Origin: Pseudomonas resinovorans NBRC 106553 | GTDB taxonomy: Bacteria > Pseudomonadota > Gammaproteobacteria > Pseudomonadales > Pseudomonadaceae | Length of the DNA stretch: 64,000 nucleotides | Reading direction: 5' to 3' | Assembly (NCBI RefSeq): GCF_000412695.1 | Contig: NC_021499.1 | Coordinates: 4,154,001 to 4,218,000, forward strand | Shown: positions 31,652 through 41,289 of the stretch, piece by piece | How positions within the stretch are numbered: the stretch's first letter is position 1 | Layout of the letters: each line of letters starts with the position of its first letter | The notes under the pieces: generated by a model | What the model was told of the DNA's origin: nothing | Seen by the model: only the letters and a program-made list of their open reading frames with translations | Databases searched by the model: none | Program-made: the position numbers and the translations under genes

Positions 31652-33097
31652 CTAACCCCGCACCACGCCCAGGTCCTGCACGTTGCGCCCGTAGACATCC
31701 TCCAGCCGCTCGATATCGTCCTCGCCCAGGTAGCTGCCGGACTGCACCTCGATGATCTCCAGGGGAATCTTGCCGGGGTTCGCCAGGCGGTGGACCGAGG
31801 CGATGGGGATGTAGGTGGACTGGTTCTCGGTGAGCAGGAAAGTCTTGTCGTCGCAGGTCACCCGCGCGGTGCCGGACACCACTATCCAGTGCTCGGCGCG
31901 GTGGTGGTGCATCTGCAGGGAGAGCTGGGCGCCGGGCTTCACGGTGATGTGCTTGACCTGGTGACGGGTCCCCGAGTCCACCGAGTCATAGCCGCCCCAA
32001 GGGCGATAGACCTGGCAATGGCTCTGGGTTTCCGAGCGGCCACTGGCATCCAGGGTGCCCACCAGCTTCTTCACGTCCTGCACCTTGTCCTTGTGGGCGA
32101 TCATCACCGCGTCGCGGGTTTCCACCACCACCACATCCTCCATGCCCAGCAGGGTCACCAGCTTGGAGCTGCCGTGGACGTAGCAATTGTGGCTGTCATG
32201 GGACAGCACATCGCCCTTGAGCACGTTGCCGTCGCCGTCCTTGGCATTGACCTCCCAGAGCGACGACCAGCTGCCCACGTCGTTCCAGCCGGCGGAAAGC
32301 GGCACAACGCAGGCACGGGCGGTCTTTTCCATCACCGCGTAGTCGATGGAGTTGTCCGGGCAGCACTCGAAGGTGCCCGGGTCGATGCGCAGTACCTCGC
32401 GCTCGCCTTTGCTGCGCTCCAGCGCAAGCACACAGGTGTCGTAGATGTCCGGCTCATGGCTGCGCAACTCGTCCAGGTAGCGGCTGGCCCGGAACAGGAA
32501 CATGCCGCTGTTCCAGTAGTAACCACCACTGCGCACGAATTCCGTGGCACGAACGCTGTCCGGCTTCTCGACGAACTGTTCGACCCGCAGGGCGCCGGGC
32601 GCCAGCGCCGCGCCGTCGCCCTCCCGCGCCGCCTTGATGTAGCCGAAGCCGGTTTCCGGACGCTCGGCGGGAATGCCGAACAGCACCATCTCGCCCTCCT
32701 CCGCCGCCGCCCGGCCGATCTCCAGGGCCTGGCGCAGGCCGCTTTCGTTGCTGATCACATGGTCGGCGGGCAGCACCAGCAGCAGCTCGTCACGGCCCTC
32801 GGCGAGCACCCGCAGGGCGGCGATGGCCACCGCCGGCGCGGTGTTGCGGCCGAAGGGTTCCAGCAACACCGCCTGGGCCGCCAGGCCGATGCCGGCCAAC
32901 TGCTCGTTGACGATGAAGCGGTGCTCCTGGTTGCACACCACCATGGGCCGCTCGATGCCGTCGAAGCCCAGGCGCTGCAGGGTCTGCTGGAACAGCGTGC
33001 GCTCCCCGGCCAGGGCCAGGAACTGCTTGGGATAGAGCTTGCGCGACAGGGGCCAGAGCCGCGAACCACTGCCGCCGGACAGAATCACTGGAATCAT
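31652..33097 (-). CDS. algA: Mannose-1-phosphate guanylyltransferase / mannose-6-phosphate isomerase AlgA
   Basis: A 481-residue bifunctional enzyme. It makes mannose-6-phosphate from fructose-6-phosphate and later converts mannose-1-phosphate to GDP-mannose, the alginate precursor oxidised by AlgD. The N-terminal pyrophosphorylase motif is GGSGSRLWPLSRK, with FVEKPD further on. The C-terminal type II isomerase cupin contains QMHHHRAEHW. The ATG at 33097 follows an AGGAG sequence. It is the last gene of the alginate operon, separated from algL by 107 bp where algIJF would normally be. Confidence 0.96.
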   Translation of the reverse strand: MIPVILSGGSGSRLWPLSRKLYPKQFLALAGERTLFQQTLQRLGFDGIERPMVVCNQEHRFIVNEQLAGIGLAAQAVLLEPFGRNTAPAVAIAALRVLAEGRDELLLVLPADHVISNESGLRQALEIGRAAAEEGEMVLFGIPAERPETGFGYIKAAREGDGAALAPGALRVEQFVEKPDSVRATEFVRSGGYYWNSGMFLFRASRYLDELRSHEPDIYDTCVLALERSKGEREVLRIDPGTFECCPDNSIDYAVMEKTARACVVPLSAGWNDVGSWSSLWEVNAKDGDGNVLKGDVLSHDSHNCYVHGSSKLVTLLGMEDVVVVETRDAVMIAHKDKVQDVKKLVGTLDASGRSETQSHCQVYRPWGGYDSVDSGTRHQVKHITVKPGAQLSLQMHHHRAEHWIVVSGTARVTCDDKTFLLTENQSTYIPIASVHRLANPGKIPLEIIEVQSGSYLGEDDIERLEDVYGRNVQDLGVVRG

Positions 33098-33172
33098 GCT
33101 TGCCTCTCCTCTCAACCCGCGAATCCAACAGGGGCCGTGCCGTCTTCCCGACGACCCGGCCGGATCAAGCCT

Positions 33173-33191
33173 CCGGCACTCCCTGTGCCGG
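33173..33191. other. Hairpin in the algL-algA junction
   Basis: CCGGCAC (33173-33179) and GTGCCGG (33185-33191) with a TCCCT loop, in the 107 bp between algL and algA. There is no T-tract on the minus strand, so it is more likely a processing or stability element than a terminator. Confidence 0.45.
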
Positions 33192-33204
33192 GCAAACGCA
33201 TGTC

Positions 33205-34296
33205 TCAGTCACGCCCGCCGACCTGGGTCGGCGCGGCGAACAGCTGGGTGATGTCGCCACCCAGCCGGTAGGTCTTCAGCGGCTCGATGGAACGGCGCCA
33301 GGCCTCGGTGCTGGCGGCGCAGCGATAAAGCGCGCAATAGGGCTCCAGCCAGGCGAACTTGCCGTCCTCCTGGAGATCCTCCAGCTCCTGCTTGAAGCCG
33401 GTCTTGTCAGCGAACCGCTGCGGGTCCTCGATGCCCTGCTCCACCCGCGTGGCCAGGCGCTGGATGGCGCGGTGGTTGGCCTCGCGCAGGTCGATGCCGT
33501 TGGCCTGGGCGAAGGCCAGCATCATCAGCAGCGGCCCCATGCTGTAGTTGTGGTACGCCAGGGCACGGGTCTCGCGGTGCAGCTCGTTGGGCAGGTAGCC
33601 TTCGGCGTCCACCTGGGAAATACCGATCCGCAGTTGCGCCACGGACCACTCGAAGAGGTCACGGCGATCGACCACCACCGACGCGGCCATCACCGCCCAG
33701 GCGGCCCAGTACTGGTGGTTGTTCAGGCGCTCCAGAGGCTGGTCGCGCCAATCGTCCACCACCTGCTCGCCGAGACGGGCGATCCAGGCCTCGATGGGCC
33801 GGGTCTGCGCTTCGCGCCCGAGCAGGGGCTGGGAGCGGGAAAACTTCAACCGCAGGTAGGCCGAGGAAATACTGCCCAACGCCCACTTGCGCATGGACTT
33901 GCCGGTATGGGTGAACTCCCGGCTCAGCAGCGCCTCGGCCGCCGCCCACTGGCCCAGCCATTCCAGGGCGCAGTCCAGGTGCCCTTCGCGGCCCAGCCGC
34001 AGCCAGGCGGCCACCTGCTTGTTGACGGTCTTTTCCAGCACGCGGATCTGCTCGGCGCGGGCCTGGTAGCGCGCATTGGAATCGACGTTCAACTGGTCGC
34101 GGGCCGGGCCCGAGCCTTCGTACTTGCTGGGAATGTTCAGGTCGCCGACGTAAGGCCTGGCCACCACCGGGCACGTTTCCGCCGTGCCCTTCTTCAGCGT
34201 CGCCGGCAGGTAATAGCCGCCAGGCGGTACCAGCTCGGTGGCCATCCCCATTGCCGGCAGCACCAGCAACGCCAGCAACGCACCGACGCGGTTCAC
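33205..34296 (-). CDS. algL: Alginate lyase AlgL
   Basis: A 363-residue periplasmic poly(beta-D-mannuronate) lyase. It degrades alginate that strays into the periplasm during export. The start is a GTG at 34296 overlapping the algX stop (GTGA), giving a signal peptide (NRVGALLALLVLPAMGMA). The conserved NNHQYWAAW motif of the (alpha/alpha)-barrel PL5 lyases is present, as is HNYSMGPLLMM with the catalytic tyrosine region. Length matches P. aeruginosa AlgL (about 367 aa). Confidence 0.95.
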   Translation of the reverse strand: MNRVGALLALLVLPAMGMATELVPPGGYYLPATLKKGTAETCPVVARPYVGDLNIPSKYEGSGPARDQLNVDSNARYQARAEQIRVLEKTVNKQVAAWLRLGREGHLDCALEWLGQWAAAEALLSREFTHTGKSMRKWALGSISSAYLRLKFSRSQPLLGREAQTRPIEAWIARLGEQVVDDWRDQPLERLNNHQYWAAWAVMAASVVVDRRDLFEWSVAQLRIGISQVDAEGYLPNELHRETRALAYHNYSMGPLLMMLAFAQANGIDLREANHRAIQRLATRVEQGIEDPQRFADKTGFKQELEDLQEDGKFAWLEPYCALYRCAASTEAWRRSIEPLKTYRLGGDITQLFAAPTQVGGRD

Positions 34297-35681
34297 GACC
34301 CGGCTCCGGCCTGGGCGGTGCGCAGCTCGGGCCGCGCCTGGTCGCTGCGCGCCTTGCACAGCCGCGCGCTGAGCTCGCCCTGGCTGCCGCCCGGCATGGC
34401 CTGGACACTGAGGGCGAGGAAGGTCAGGTCGTCCCAGTCGGCATCCTCACGCAGTTCCAGCAGGAAGCGTCCCGGCCCGGTGCCGCGCTCGAACAGCAGG
34501 TTCTCCTGGCGGCCGTTCATGAAGGTCAGGGTGGCGCCCAGTTGCTGCACGTCCGGGGCTTCCAGTTGCAGCTCGATGCGGTAGTCGCTGCCACGGATCG
34601 GCAGCACCCCGTCGGCGCCGTTGAACAGCACCTGGCGGCTACCGCCGGCGAGGCCGGTACGCCCCTGGAGCAGCGCGGGCTGGCCGCTGCAGCCATCGCC
34701 CACGGCGGCGATCGCTTGCCGATAGAAGTTGCGTTGCATGAGGCTGTCGGCATCGTCCAGTTCCCAGACCAGCAGCTTGGGCGATTTCTTCCGGTAGTCG
34801 GCGCTCATCAGGTACTGCATCAGCGCGCTGGTGTGGCCGCCGCTGGCGAGGCTGGCATTGCGCACCGGCGTGCCCAGGTACTGCTCGAGGAAGCCGGCGA
34901 AGTTGAAGGCGTCGGCGCTGTTGCTGCTGCCCACCAGCACCACGTCGGCCTCCACCGCCGCCTCGGGCTCCAGGGGCCGGGTCACATAGCCCTGGACGAA
35001 CTGCCGTGGGTAGCCGGTACCGCAGGCCATCTGGGCGGCCTTCTGCAGCGAACCGCTGCGGCCCACCAACCCCGCCGGCTGGCTGGCGTATGCCCCGTGG
35101 GGCAGCTGCGCCAGCGCCGGGATGCCCCGCGCCGTCTCGGCCACCAGGCGCGCGGTGCGTTCGGCGCCCTGGGGCGTCCAGTGCTGGTCGCCCTTGAAGT
35201 AGTAATCCGGGGTTCCGGCCTGGGCCTCCAGGAGGCTCGCCAGGTCAGGCACCCAGATATCCAGCTTGCGCAGGCGCGCCAGGGTCGCGCGGTAGTTCTC
35301 CCGCGCCTGGGCCTGGTCGAAGCGGGCGCGATCGGCCGGCTGCAGCTTGTCGCCGTGAATCAGCCCGCGACTGGGCGGGTAGACCACCAGCAACTCTGTG
35401 CCGTTGTGCTTCAGGGCATTGCGCAGGCGCTCCAGCTGCTTGTAGCTGTAGTCGTCCAGGCCGAACTGGCTGCGCAGGTCCTGGGCACGGCTGAACAGCC
35501 AGCCGTCGCGGGCCTCGACCAGGCCACCCAGGCCCGCCAGGCCGGGCAGGCTCGGATCGAGGCTGGCCGCCGCCGGGCACAGGCTGCAGCAGGCCTCGGC
35601 CTGGTAGGTCGGCGGCGCGGCGCGCAAGTCGCTGGCGGCCACCAGCAGAGTGGCCGCGATCAGGTAGGTAGCTCGGTTCAT
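34293..35681 (-). CDS. algX: Alginate O-acetyltransferase / export scaffold AlgX
   Basis: A 462-residue periplasmic protein with an N-terminal SGNH-like acetyltransferase domain and a C-terminal carbohydrate-binding module. In P. aeruginosa it transfers acetyl groups to mannuronate using donors supplied through AlgI/AlgJ, and is also needed for secretion. The expected catalytic residues are kept: D165 and H167 in KGDQHWTP and S253 in VGSSNSAD. It is preceded by AAGGAG overlapping the end of algG. The partners algI, algJ and algF are missing from this operon. Confidence 0.94.
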   Translation of the reverse strand: MNRATYLIAATLLVAASDLRAAPPTYQAEACCSLCPAAASLDPSLPGLAGLGGLVEARDGWLFSRAQDLRSQFGLDDYSYKQLERLRNALKHNGTELLVVYPPSRGLIHGDKLQPADRARFDQAQARENYRATLARLRKLDIWVPDLASLLEAQAGTPDYYFKGDQHWTPQGAERTARLVAETARGIPALAQLPHGAYASQPAGLVGRSGSLQKAAQMACGTGYPRQFVQGYVTRPLEPEAAVEADVVLVGSSNSADAFNFAGFLEQYLGTPVRNASLASGGHTSALMQYLMSADYRKKSPKLLVWELDDADSLMQRNFYRQAIAAVGDGCSGQPALLQGRTGLAGGSRQVLFNGADGVLPIRGSDYRIELQLEAPDVQQLGATLTFMNGRQENLLFERGTGPGRFLLELREDADWDDLTFLALSVQAMPGGSQGELSARLCKARSDQARPELRTAQAGAGS

Positions 35682-35685
35682 CGCC

Positions 35686-37206
35686 TCACTCCTTGCTGGC
35701 CAGGCTGCCGGCGGGCTCGATCAGCACCGCCCGCTGCTGGCGCAGCAGAATGTCCATGATTTCGCCCTGGTGTTCGCCCAGCAGGCCGCTGAAGGAAATG
35801 CCCGAGGATTTCTGCGGCGCGAGGATGTTCAAGCGGTACAGCTCGAGCCGGGTCGGCGAGTGCACCGAAATCGGACTGGAGCCGTTGCCCACCAGTTGGT
35901 CGCCGACGATGCGCAGCGACACCCTGGGATCGAAGGGGTCTTCCTCCAGGTCACGGTGGGTGCCACGCAGGTCCTTGATGTGGCCGTAGATGCCGGTGAG
36001 CTTGTTGGCCGCCAGGAGGTTGCCGTAGAGGCTCACGTCCAGGCTGTTGCGCACCCGGATGCCGTGCCGCTCGTTGTTCGTGCTGCGGTTCTGCCAGAGC
36101 AGGTTGTGCGGGCTTTCGTAGAGGGTGATGCCGTCGGACAGGTTCTTGTAGGTTTCGTTGAAGGCCACGACGTTGTTGACGCTGCTGCGGTCCAGGACGA
36201 TGCCCGAGAGCTGGTTGTGGTGGGAGCGGTTGTTGATGATCCAGCTGTCGTTGACCTCGCGGGAAATGATGATGCCGTGTTTCTTGCGGGTCCCGAAGGC
36301 TTCGTTCTCGGCAATGATCAGCCGCCGCGAGCGGTCGTGGGGGTCGATGCCGTAGACGATGTTGTGCTCGTAGGTGTTGCCGCGTATCACCACGTCGTCG
36401 GCCTCGTAGCAGTAGAAGCCGTACCACATGTCGATGAAGCGCGAGTTCAGCAGCCAGCCGGTGGGCCGCGCGCGCCTCATCTTCGGCGCCATGCTCGGGC
36501 TGTACTGGGAGATGGAGAAGCCGTAGGCCTTGCTGGCGTCGTAGCCGAAGCTCTGGATCACGCTGTCGACCACATAGGTTTCGGTGCCGCCCCAGGCCAG
36601 GAAATACGGGCGGAACTCCTTGCCGTCGCGCCAGAACGCCGGGGTGCCCTCCTTCTCGCGCCAGGCGGTCACCCGGGTTCCGGTGATGAACATCCTCCCG
36701 TCGTTGACCAGGAAGGCACCGGCCTCCTGGGACAGGCGCAGCTCGCGGGTAGCGCGGTCGATATGCAGGGTGGCGCCAGGCCGCACGATGATCGGCAGAC
36801 GCGCCAGGTAGACGCCGGGCTCGGTCTCGGCGAAGAGATTGTCTGGCAGCTGCCTGGCCAACTCGGCGGTGTTCAGGTAACCGTTCTCGATGAAGATCGC
36901 CTGGGGCATGCGCTTCTGCCGCACCACCCATTCCTTGAGGCGTTCGTCGCCGCCGATGAACTCGTCCAGGGCGTCCTCATGGAGCATGTCCTTGACCACC
37001 ACCCGGCCCGCCGGCGGACGCTGGATCTTCGCTTCGACGGCGGCGGCGGTGTAGCCGGAAAGATCCGGCAGCGCGGGCGGGGCCATGTCCAGGGTCTCCC
37101 CGGGTTCCGCGCTGAGGCGGTAGCCGTCGGCAAGCATGTCGGCGCTGGCCAGGGTGCAGGCCAGCCAGCCGGCCAGCGCGAGTCCCACCTTGATCGTCCG
37201 TTGCAT
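35686..37206 (-). CDS. algG: Mannuronan C5-epimerase AlgG
   Basis: A 506-residue periplasmic right-handed beta-helix enzyme that converts mannuronate to guluronate in the polymer. With the ATG at 37206 the signal peptide is MQRTIKVGLALAGWLACTLA, and the catalytic DPHD motif is at residues 288-291 (GIDPHDRSRR). An in-frame TTG six codons upstream is less likely because GGAGA precedes the ATG at good spacing. It starts 14 bp after algE. Confidence 0.95.
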   Translation of the reverse strand: MQRTIKVGLALAGWLACTLASADMLADGYRLSAEPGETLDMAPPALPDLSGYTAAAVEAKIQRPPAGRVVVKDMLHEDALDEFIGGDERLKEWVVRQKRMPQAIFIENGYLNTAELARQLPDNLFAETEPGVYLARLPIIVRPGATLHIDRATRELRLSQEAGAFLVNDGRMFITGTRVTAWREKEGTPAFWRDGKEFRPYFLAWGGTETYVVDSVIQSFGYDASKAYGFSISQYSPSMAPKMRRARPTGWLLNSRFIDMWYGFYCYEADDVVIRGNTYEHNIVYGIDPHDRSRRLIIAENEAFGTRKKHGIIISREVNDSWIINNRSHHNQLSGIVLDRSSVNNVVAFNETYKNLSDGITLYESPHNLLWQNRSTNNERHGIRVRNSLDVSLYGNLLAANKLTGIYGHIKDLRGTHRDLEEDPFDPRVSLRIVGDQLVGNGSSPISVHSPTRLELYRLNILAPQKSSGISFSGLLGEHQGEIMDILLRQQRAVLIEPAGSLASKE

Positions 37207-37220
37207 CGTCCCGTTCTCCG

Positions 37221-38669
37221 TCAAATGCGCCAGATGAAGTCGACAAAGGCGCGGTGCATGGTGGAATCCGCGTCATCGCCGTAGGCGTCGCCGGGGAAGA
37301 ACAACCCCAGGCGCATGCGCACCAGCGCCGAGGGTTCGTCGACCCAATCCAGTCCCGGCGGCACCAGGCCGCCCTTGATGTAGTAGGTGGCGACCAGGTC
37401 GAGTTCCTGGCCGAGGTCCTTGTCGCCGTCCACCAGGTTGGCGCTGAGGCCGGAATCGCCGGTGGGCTGGTCGTCGTCCAGGCGCCAGAAGCGGTGGTAG
37501 ACCAGGCTGGCGTCGTAGTCCTCGCGCGCCGCCAGAGAGCCATAGAGGGTGGCCACCTGGATGTTGGTCAGCTCGCCGCGAAACGCCTCGCCGAAGCGGT
37601 GCACGCGGGTGCGGGTGCCGGTGAAGCTGGAGCGGTTGCTTTCCAGGCCCGGCTGCACGAACTGCTCGGAGTCCCGGCCGTTGGAGTCGACGCCGCCGCT
37701 GCCACGGGCGTAGGCGCCGCCCAGCCGCCACTGGTCGTCGATATTCCAGCGCAAGCCCAGGTCCAGCGCCCAGGCATCCAGGTCGCCGCTGCGGCTGCCG
37801 GTGACCAGGGGCAGGCCGGAGGTGCTGCTCTGGGTGACGCTGTCCTGGTCGCCGGTGAGCCAGATGGCCTGGGCCCAGTAGTTGAACGGCAGCGTGGTGC
37901 GCGGGTTGAAGTAGTCGCCGTCGGCCTGCAGCCCCAGCCAGGTGAGGTCGCCGGTCTGGGTCTTGGACAGCGAGTCCAGCTCTTCGCCGACCCGCGCCAG
38001 GTGGCCGTCGTCGCGGCTGTGGTGGAGCTTGGCGCCGACGCTGTGGCCCGGCGCCCACTGGGTGGAAATACCCGCGAAGTAGTGCCGGCGGTCTTCGTCC
38101 TCGGGCGCCAGGTCGTCGATGTCGGTGCGGTATTCGCTGAAGCGCTCGGCCACGCCCAGGTTGGCCTTGAGCAAGGTGGTGTCGAACACCCAGTGCAGGG
38201 CTTCGATATTGGTGTCCCACCAGGTGCCTTCGTCGCTGCGTACCCGTTGCCGGCCAAAGCGCAGATGCTCGCCGGGGTAGGCGGTGAAGCCGCCGTAGTC
38301 GACCCAGAACTCGCGCATTGCCAGGTAGCTCTTGTCGGCTTCGCGGGCGTCGTCATCGTCCTCGCTGTCGGCCACTATGCTGTCCGACTCCAGGGTATCG
38401 GTCTCGATCACGTCGGTGGCGGCTACGCCCTGCCCCATGGTGTAGGCGCTCCAGTCGCCCCACTGGCCGTAGAGCCAGGGCCGCACATCCAGGCCGATGC
38501 CCTCGACATCGCCACCGGAGCGGGTGCCCAGGTCGCGGTCGTCCTCGGACTGGCCGGTGACCTTGATGTCCAGGCCGAAGTTGCGTGGTGCCTCCAGGGT
38601 TGCCGCCGCAACCTGGCCGCAGAGCAGCGAACCACCCAGGATGCCCCCCATCCAGCCCGTCACTTTCAT
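37221..38669 (-). CDS. algE: Alginate export porin AlgE
   Basis: A 482-residue outer-membrane 18-stranded beta-barrel that exports alginate. It has an N-terminal signal peptide ([22 protein letters not shown]). Many Asp/Arg-rich strands and loops follow, including a very acidic segment [16 protein letters not shown], and the C-terminal strand ends [11 protein letters not shown]. It overlaps the algK stop by the ATGA arrangement. Confidence 0.95.
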   Translation of the reverse strand: MKVTGWMGGILGGSLLCGQVAAATLEAPRNFGLDIKVTGQSEDDRDLGTRSGGDVEGIGLDVRPWLYGQWGDWSAYTMGQGVAATDVIETDTLESDSIVADSEDDDDAREADKSYLAMREFWVDYGGFTAYPGEHLRFGRQRVRSDEGTWWDTNIEALHWVFDTTLLKANLGVAERFSEYRTDIDDLAPEDEDRRHYFAGISTQWAPGHSVGAKLHHSRDDGHLARVGEELDSLSKTQTGDLTWLGLQADGDYFNPRTTLPFNYWAQAIWLTGDQDSVTQSSTSGLPLVTGSRSGDLDAWALDLGLRWNIDDQWRLGGAYARGSGGVDSNGRDSEQFVQPGLESNRSSFTGTRTRVHRFGEAFRGELTNIQVATLYGSLAAREDYDASLVYHRFWRLDDDQPTGDSGLSANLVDGDKDLGQELDLVATYYIKGGLVPPGLDWVDEPSALVRMRLGLFFPGDAYGDDADSTMHRAFVDFIWRI

Positions 38670-40048
38670 AGCAGGTCCACTCCGTTCTGCAGCGGTTGAA
38701 TACGGGCCAGGCGTACCGGGTCGACCACCTGCCGCGTGCCCTGTTCTTCCTCGAGGAGCTGCGCGGCGCGTTGTCGCTCGGCGGCACTCATGGCCGGTTC
38801 CAGGGTGGCCAGCAACCGGGTCGCCTCGGGTTGCGCCCGGCTCGCCGCCATACGCGCGAAGACGTAGGCGTTCACCCGATCCACCTTGACCCCGAGGGAC
38901 TCGCTGAACATCTGCGCCAGGGCCAGGTCGGCCGTCGAATGGCCCGCGCGGGCCGCCAGCAGCAGGCGGTCCAGCGCGTCCTGGGGGCGTACCTCGCCCA
39001 GCAGGCCACGGCGATAGAGCTGCCCCAGGTAGTAGTTGGCCGCCGGCTGCTCGGCCGCGGCCCTGAGCAAATGGGCTTCGGCGAGATGCGGGTCCATCGG
39101 CAGCAGGCGCCCGTCGTAGTAGAGGCGTCCGGTGAGCAGCTCGGCGCGGCTGTCTCCCGCCCCACGGCCACGCTCCAGGTCGCCGAGCATTTCCTCAGTG
39201 CCGCCGAGGGCTGGGTAGTCGTAGAGCAGCTTGGCCAGGGACGCCCAGGCACCGGGGTAAGCCGGTGCGATCTCGTCCAGCAAGGCCTTGGCCAGGCTCA
39301 ACTCGGCCGGCGCCGGGATACTCGGATCGGCGAGGGCCAGCGCCACCGATTCCACCCGCGTGGGCGGCACCAGGCTGGCCGCGTAGGCGCCGCGCAGGCG
39401 GGTCAGCAACTGCTCCATGGCCTCGGGCTGCTGGCGCAGGCGGTAGACGGTGGCCAACTCCAGGTAGCAGACATCCTGCAGGGCCAACTGCGCCTGGCAC
39501 TTGGCCTCGATTTCGGCCAGGTGCGCGGTGTAGCTGCCCTGGCTGCGGTAGATGAGGATCTGCGCCAGCTCGGCTTCGCCGATCCCCTGGGCCCGCCAGC
39601 CATCCACCAGTTGCTGCGGGTCCAGGGCCGGCGACAGCTGCGGGTAGTTCAGGTAGAGCGTGGTCAGGGGCACCACGGCGCTGTACTCGCCCTGGGCGAT
39701 GGCCTGGTTCAGCAGGCTTTCGGCCTCCTTGAGCTGGTCGTCGCTGGCGCCGCCCTGGCGCGACAGCAGCCGGCCGAGGCGCGACTGCGCACGCACCGAG
39801 CTGGGCGCAGCCTGGCGATACAGGCTTTCGGCCTCGGCCACCCGGCTGGGGTCGCGGCTGCCGGCCGCCATGTCGCCCAGGGCGGTCTGCGCATCGGCGT
39901 AGCCCTTGCCGGCCAGGGCCTCGTAGTTCTGCCGGGCGGTCTCGCTGTCACCGCGCGCCATGGCTTCGCGCGCAAGTTGCTGGTCGGGCAAGCCGGCGCA
40001 GCCCAGGAGCAGGCCGCAGCCCATCAAGGGCAGCAGGAGGGCCTTCAT
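38666..40048 (-). CDS. algK: Alginate biosynthesis lipoprotein AlgK
   Basis: A 460-residue outer-membrane lipoprotein made of Sel1/TPR-like repeats. It helps place AlgE in the outer membrane and links the periplasmic assembly. The lipobox is LLLGC with the lipidated cysteine at residue 17. The repeats run from about residue 30 to the C-terminus (for example [13 protein letters not shown] and [13 protein letters not shown]). The ATG at 40048 overlaps the alg44 stop as ATGA and removes a long false extension. Confidence 0.94.
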   Translation of the reverse strand: MKALLLPLMGCGLLLGCAGLPDQQLAREAMARGDSETARQNYEALAGKGYADAQTALGDMAAGSRDPSRVAEAESLYRQAAPSSVRAQSRLGRLLSRQGGASDDQLKEAESLLNQAIAQGEYSAVVPLTTLYLNYPQLSPALDPQQLVDGWRAQGIGEAELAQILIYRSQGSYTAHLAEIEAKCQAQLALQDVCYLELATVYRLRQQPEAMEQLLTRLRGAYAASLVPPTRVESVALALADPSIPAPAELSLAKALLDEIAPAYPGAWASLAKLLYDYPALGGTEEMLGDLERGRGAGDSRAELLTGRLYYDGRLLPMDPHLAEAHLLRAAAEQPAANYYLGQLYRRGLLGEVRPQDALDRLLLAARAGHSTADLALAQMFSESLGVKVDRVNAYVFARMAASRAQPEATRLLATLEPAMSAAERQRAAQLLEEEQGTRQVVDPVRLARIQPLQNGVDLL

Positions 40049-41223
40049 TTGCCGGCCGCCATGACCTTGTCCAGCAGCAGGTTGCCGGGCAGGCCGTCGA
40101 TGGTCACTTCCGCCGGGCGCCCGGCCATCTCGGTGGCCAGGGGTTCGCTGGTGAGGATGGACACCCGCAGGTCCGAGGCCAGGCCGCCCTGCTGCAGGGT
40201 CACGGAGCTGATGTGACCCACGCGCGGGACGCTCTCGCCGGCCACCTGGACGTTCACTTCGGCCCCTGGCTGCACCTTGGCGAAGGTCTTGTAGGGGAAG
40301 CGCGCCTCGATGGTGGCCTGGCCTTCCAGCGGCAGCAGCTCGAACACCGGTGCGCCCTTGGCGGCCGGCTGGCCGTCGCCCACCAGCTGCGCCACCACGC
40401 GGCAATCGCAGGGGCTGGTGAGGGTGCCCTGCAGCGACTTGCTGAACAGGCGCTCGATGTTGTCCGGGGTCATCTGCCCTTCCGGCAGGTTGTTCTTCAG
40501 CACATCGAGCATGGTGGCGCTGAAGGTGGCCAGCGGCGCGCCCTTGGCCACTTCGCCGCCCACCTTCACCAGTGCCGCCTGCACCACGCCCTCGCGCGGC
40601 ATGCTGACCACCTGGCTGGGCAGGTTGACCATGGCCGAGTCGGCATGGGTCACGAAATACAGCTGGTAGAGCTGGTTAAGGATGTAGGTGAAGGCGCCGA
40701 CGCCCACCAGGAAGATCGCCAGGCTGAAGGTCAGGGCCCGCAGGCGCCCGAAGAAGCCCATGCCGCCGCCGGCGCCCTTGCCCTTGCGCGCCTTGGCGAA
40801 GTTGTCGCGCTGCAGGGTGTTGAGCATGTCGCCCATGGTCACCATCTCGCCGCTGGTGTAGGCGGTGATCAGGTAGCGCAGGGCCGCCACTTCACGGGGG
40901 CGCAGGTTGTGGAACTCGCAGCCCACGCGCTTGCCCTCGCCCTGCACCGAGCGAACCTGGAACTCGACGTCGATGGCCATGCCCAGGCCATCCACCTGGA
41001 ACACCAGCTTGCCCTTGTGGTGCGAGCCCTCCTTCAGCGCGTGGGCGCTATTGGCAAAGCTGAAGCCGCCAGCGGAGAGATCCAGCAGCTCGCTCTCCAG
41101 TGTCTCGCGGTTGGGGCCGAGGAATCGCACCTTGGCCGGCATCTTGAGGCGCGCGTACTGACGCTGGGCCTCGGACTCGTGGACGATGTTCGAATTGCTG
41201 GCAACACCCGTGGCTGTGCTCAT
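40045..41223 (-). CDS. alg44: Alginate polymerase co-factor Alg44, PilZ-domain protein
   Basis: A 392-residue inner-membrane protein required with Alg8 for mannuronan polymerisation. The N-terminal PilZ domain (about residues 20-120) keeps the c-di-GMP-binding features: QRQYARLKMP with the RxxxR arginines and DLSAGGFSF. A membrane helix follows at about residues 165-185. The periplasmic part then resembles HlyD-type adaptor proteins. C-di-GMP control of alginate synthesis is therefore expected here as in P. aeruginosa. Confidence 0.95.
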   Translation of the reverse strand: MSTATGVASNSNIVHESEAQRQYARLKMPAKVRFLGPNRETLESELLDLSAGGFSFANSAHALKEGSHHKGKLVFQVDGLGMAIDVEFQVRSVQGEGKRVGCEFHNLRPREVAALRYLITAYTSGEMVTMGDMLNTLQRDNFAKARKGKGAGGGMGFFGRLRALTFSLAIFLVGVGAFTYILNQLYQLYFVTHADSAMVNLPSQVVSMPREGVVQAALVKVGGEVAKGAPLATFSATMLDVLKNNLPEGQMTPDNIERLFSKSLQGTLTSPCDCRVVAQLVGDGQPAAKGAPVFELLPLEGQATIEARFPYKTFAKVQPGAEVNVQVAGESVPRVGHISSVTLQQGGLASDLRVSILTSEPLATEMAGRPAEVTIDGLPGNLLLDKVMAAGK

Positions 41224-41289
41224 TGTTCCATTCCTTCCCGACTCGGATTTGTCCCCTGCCGGGCCGACCGCTCCGTCGGCCCCGCCCCC

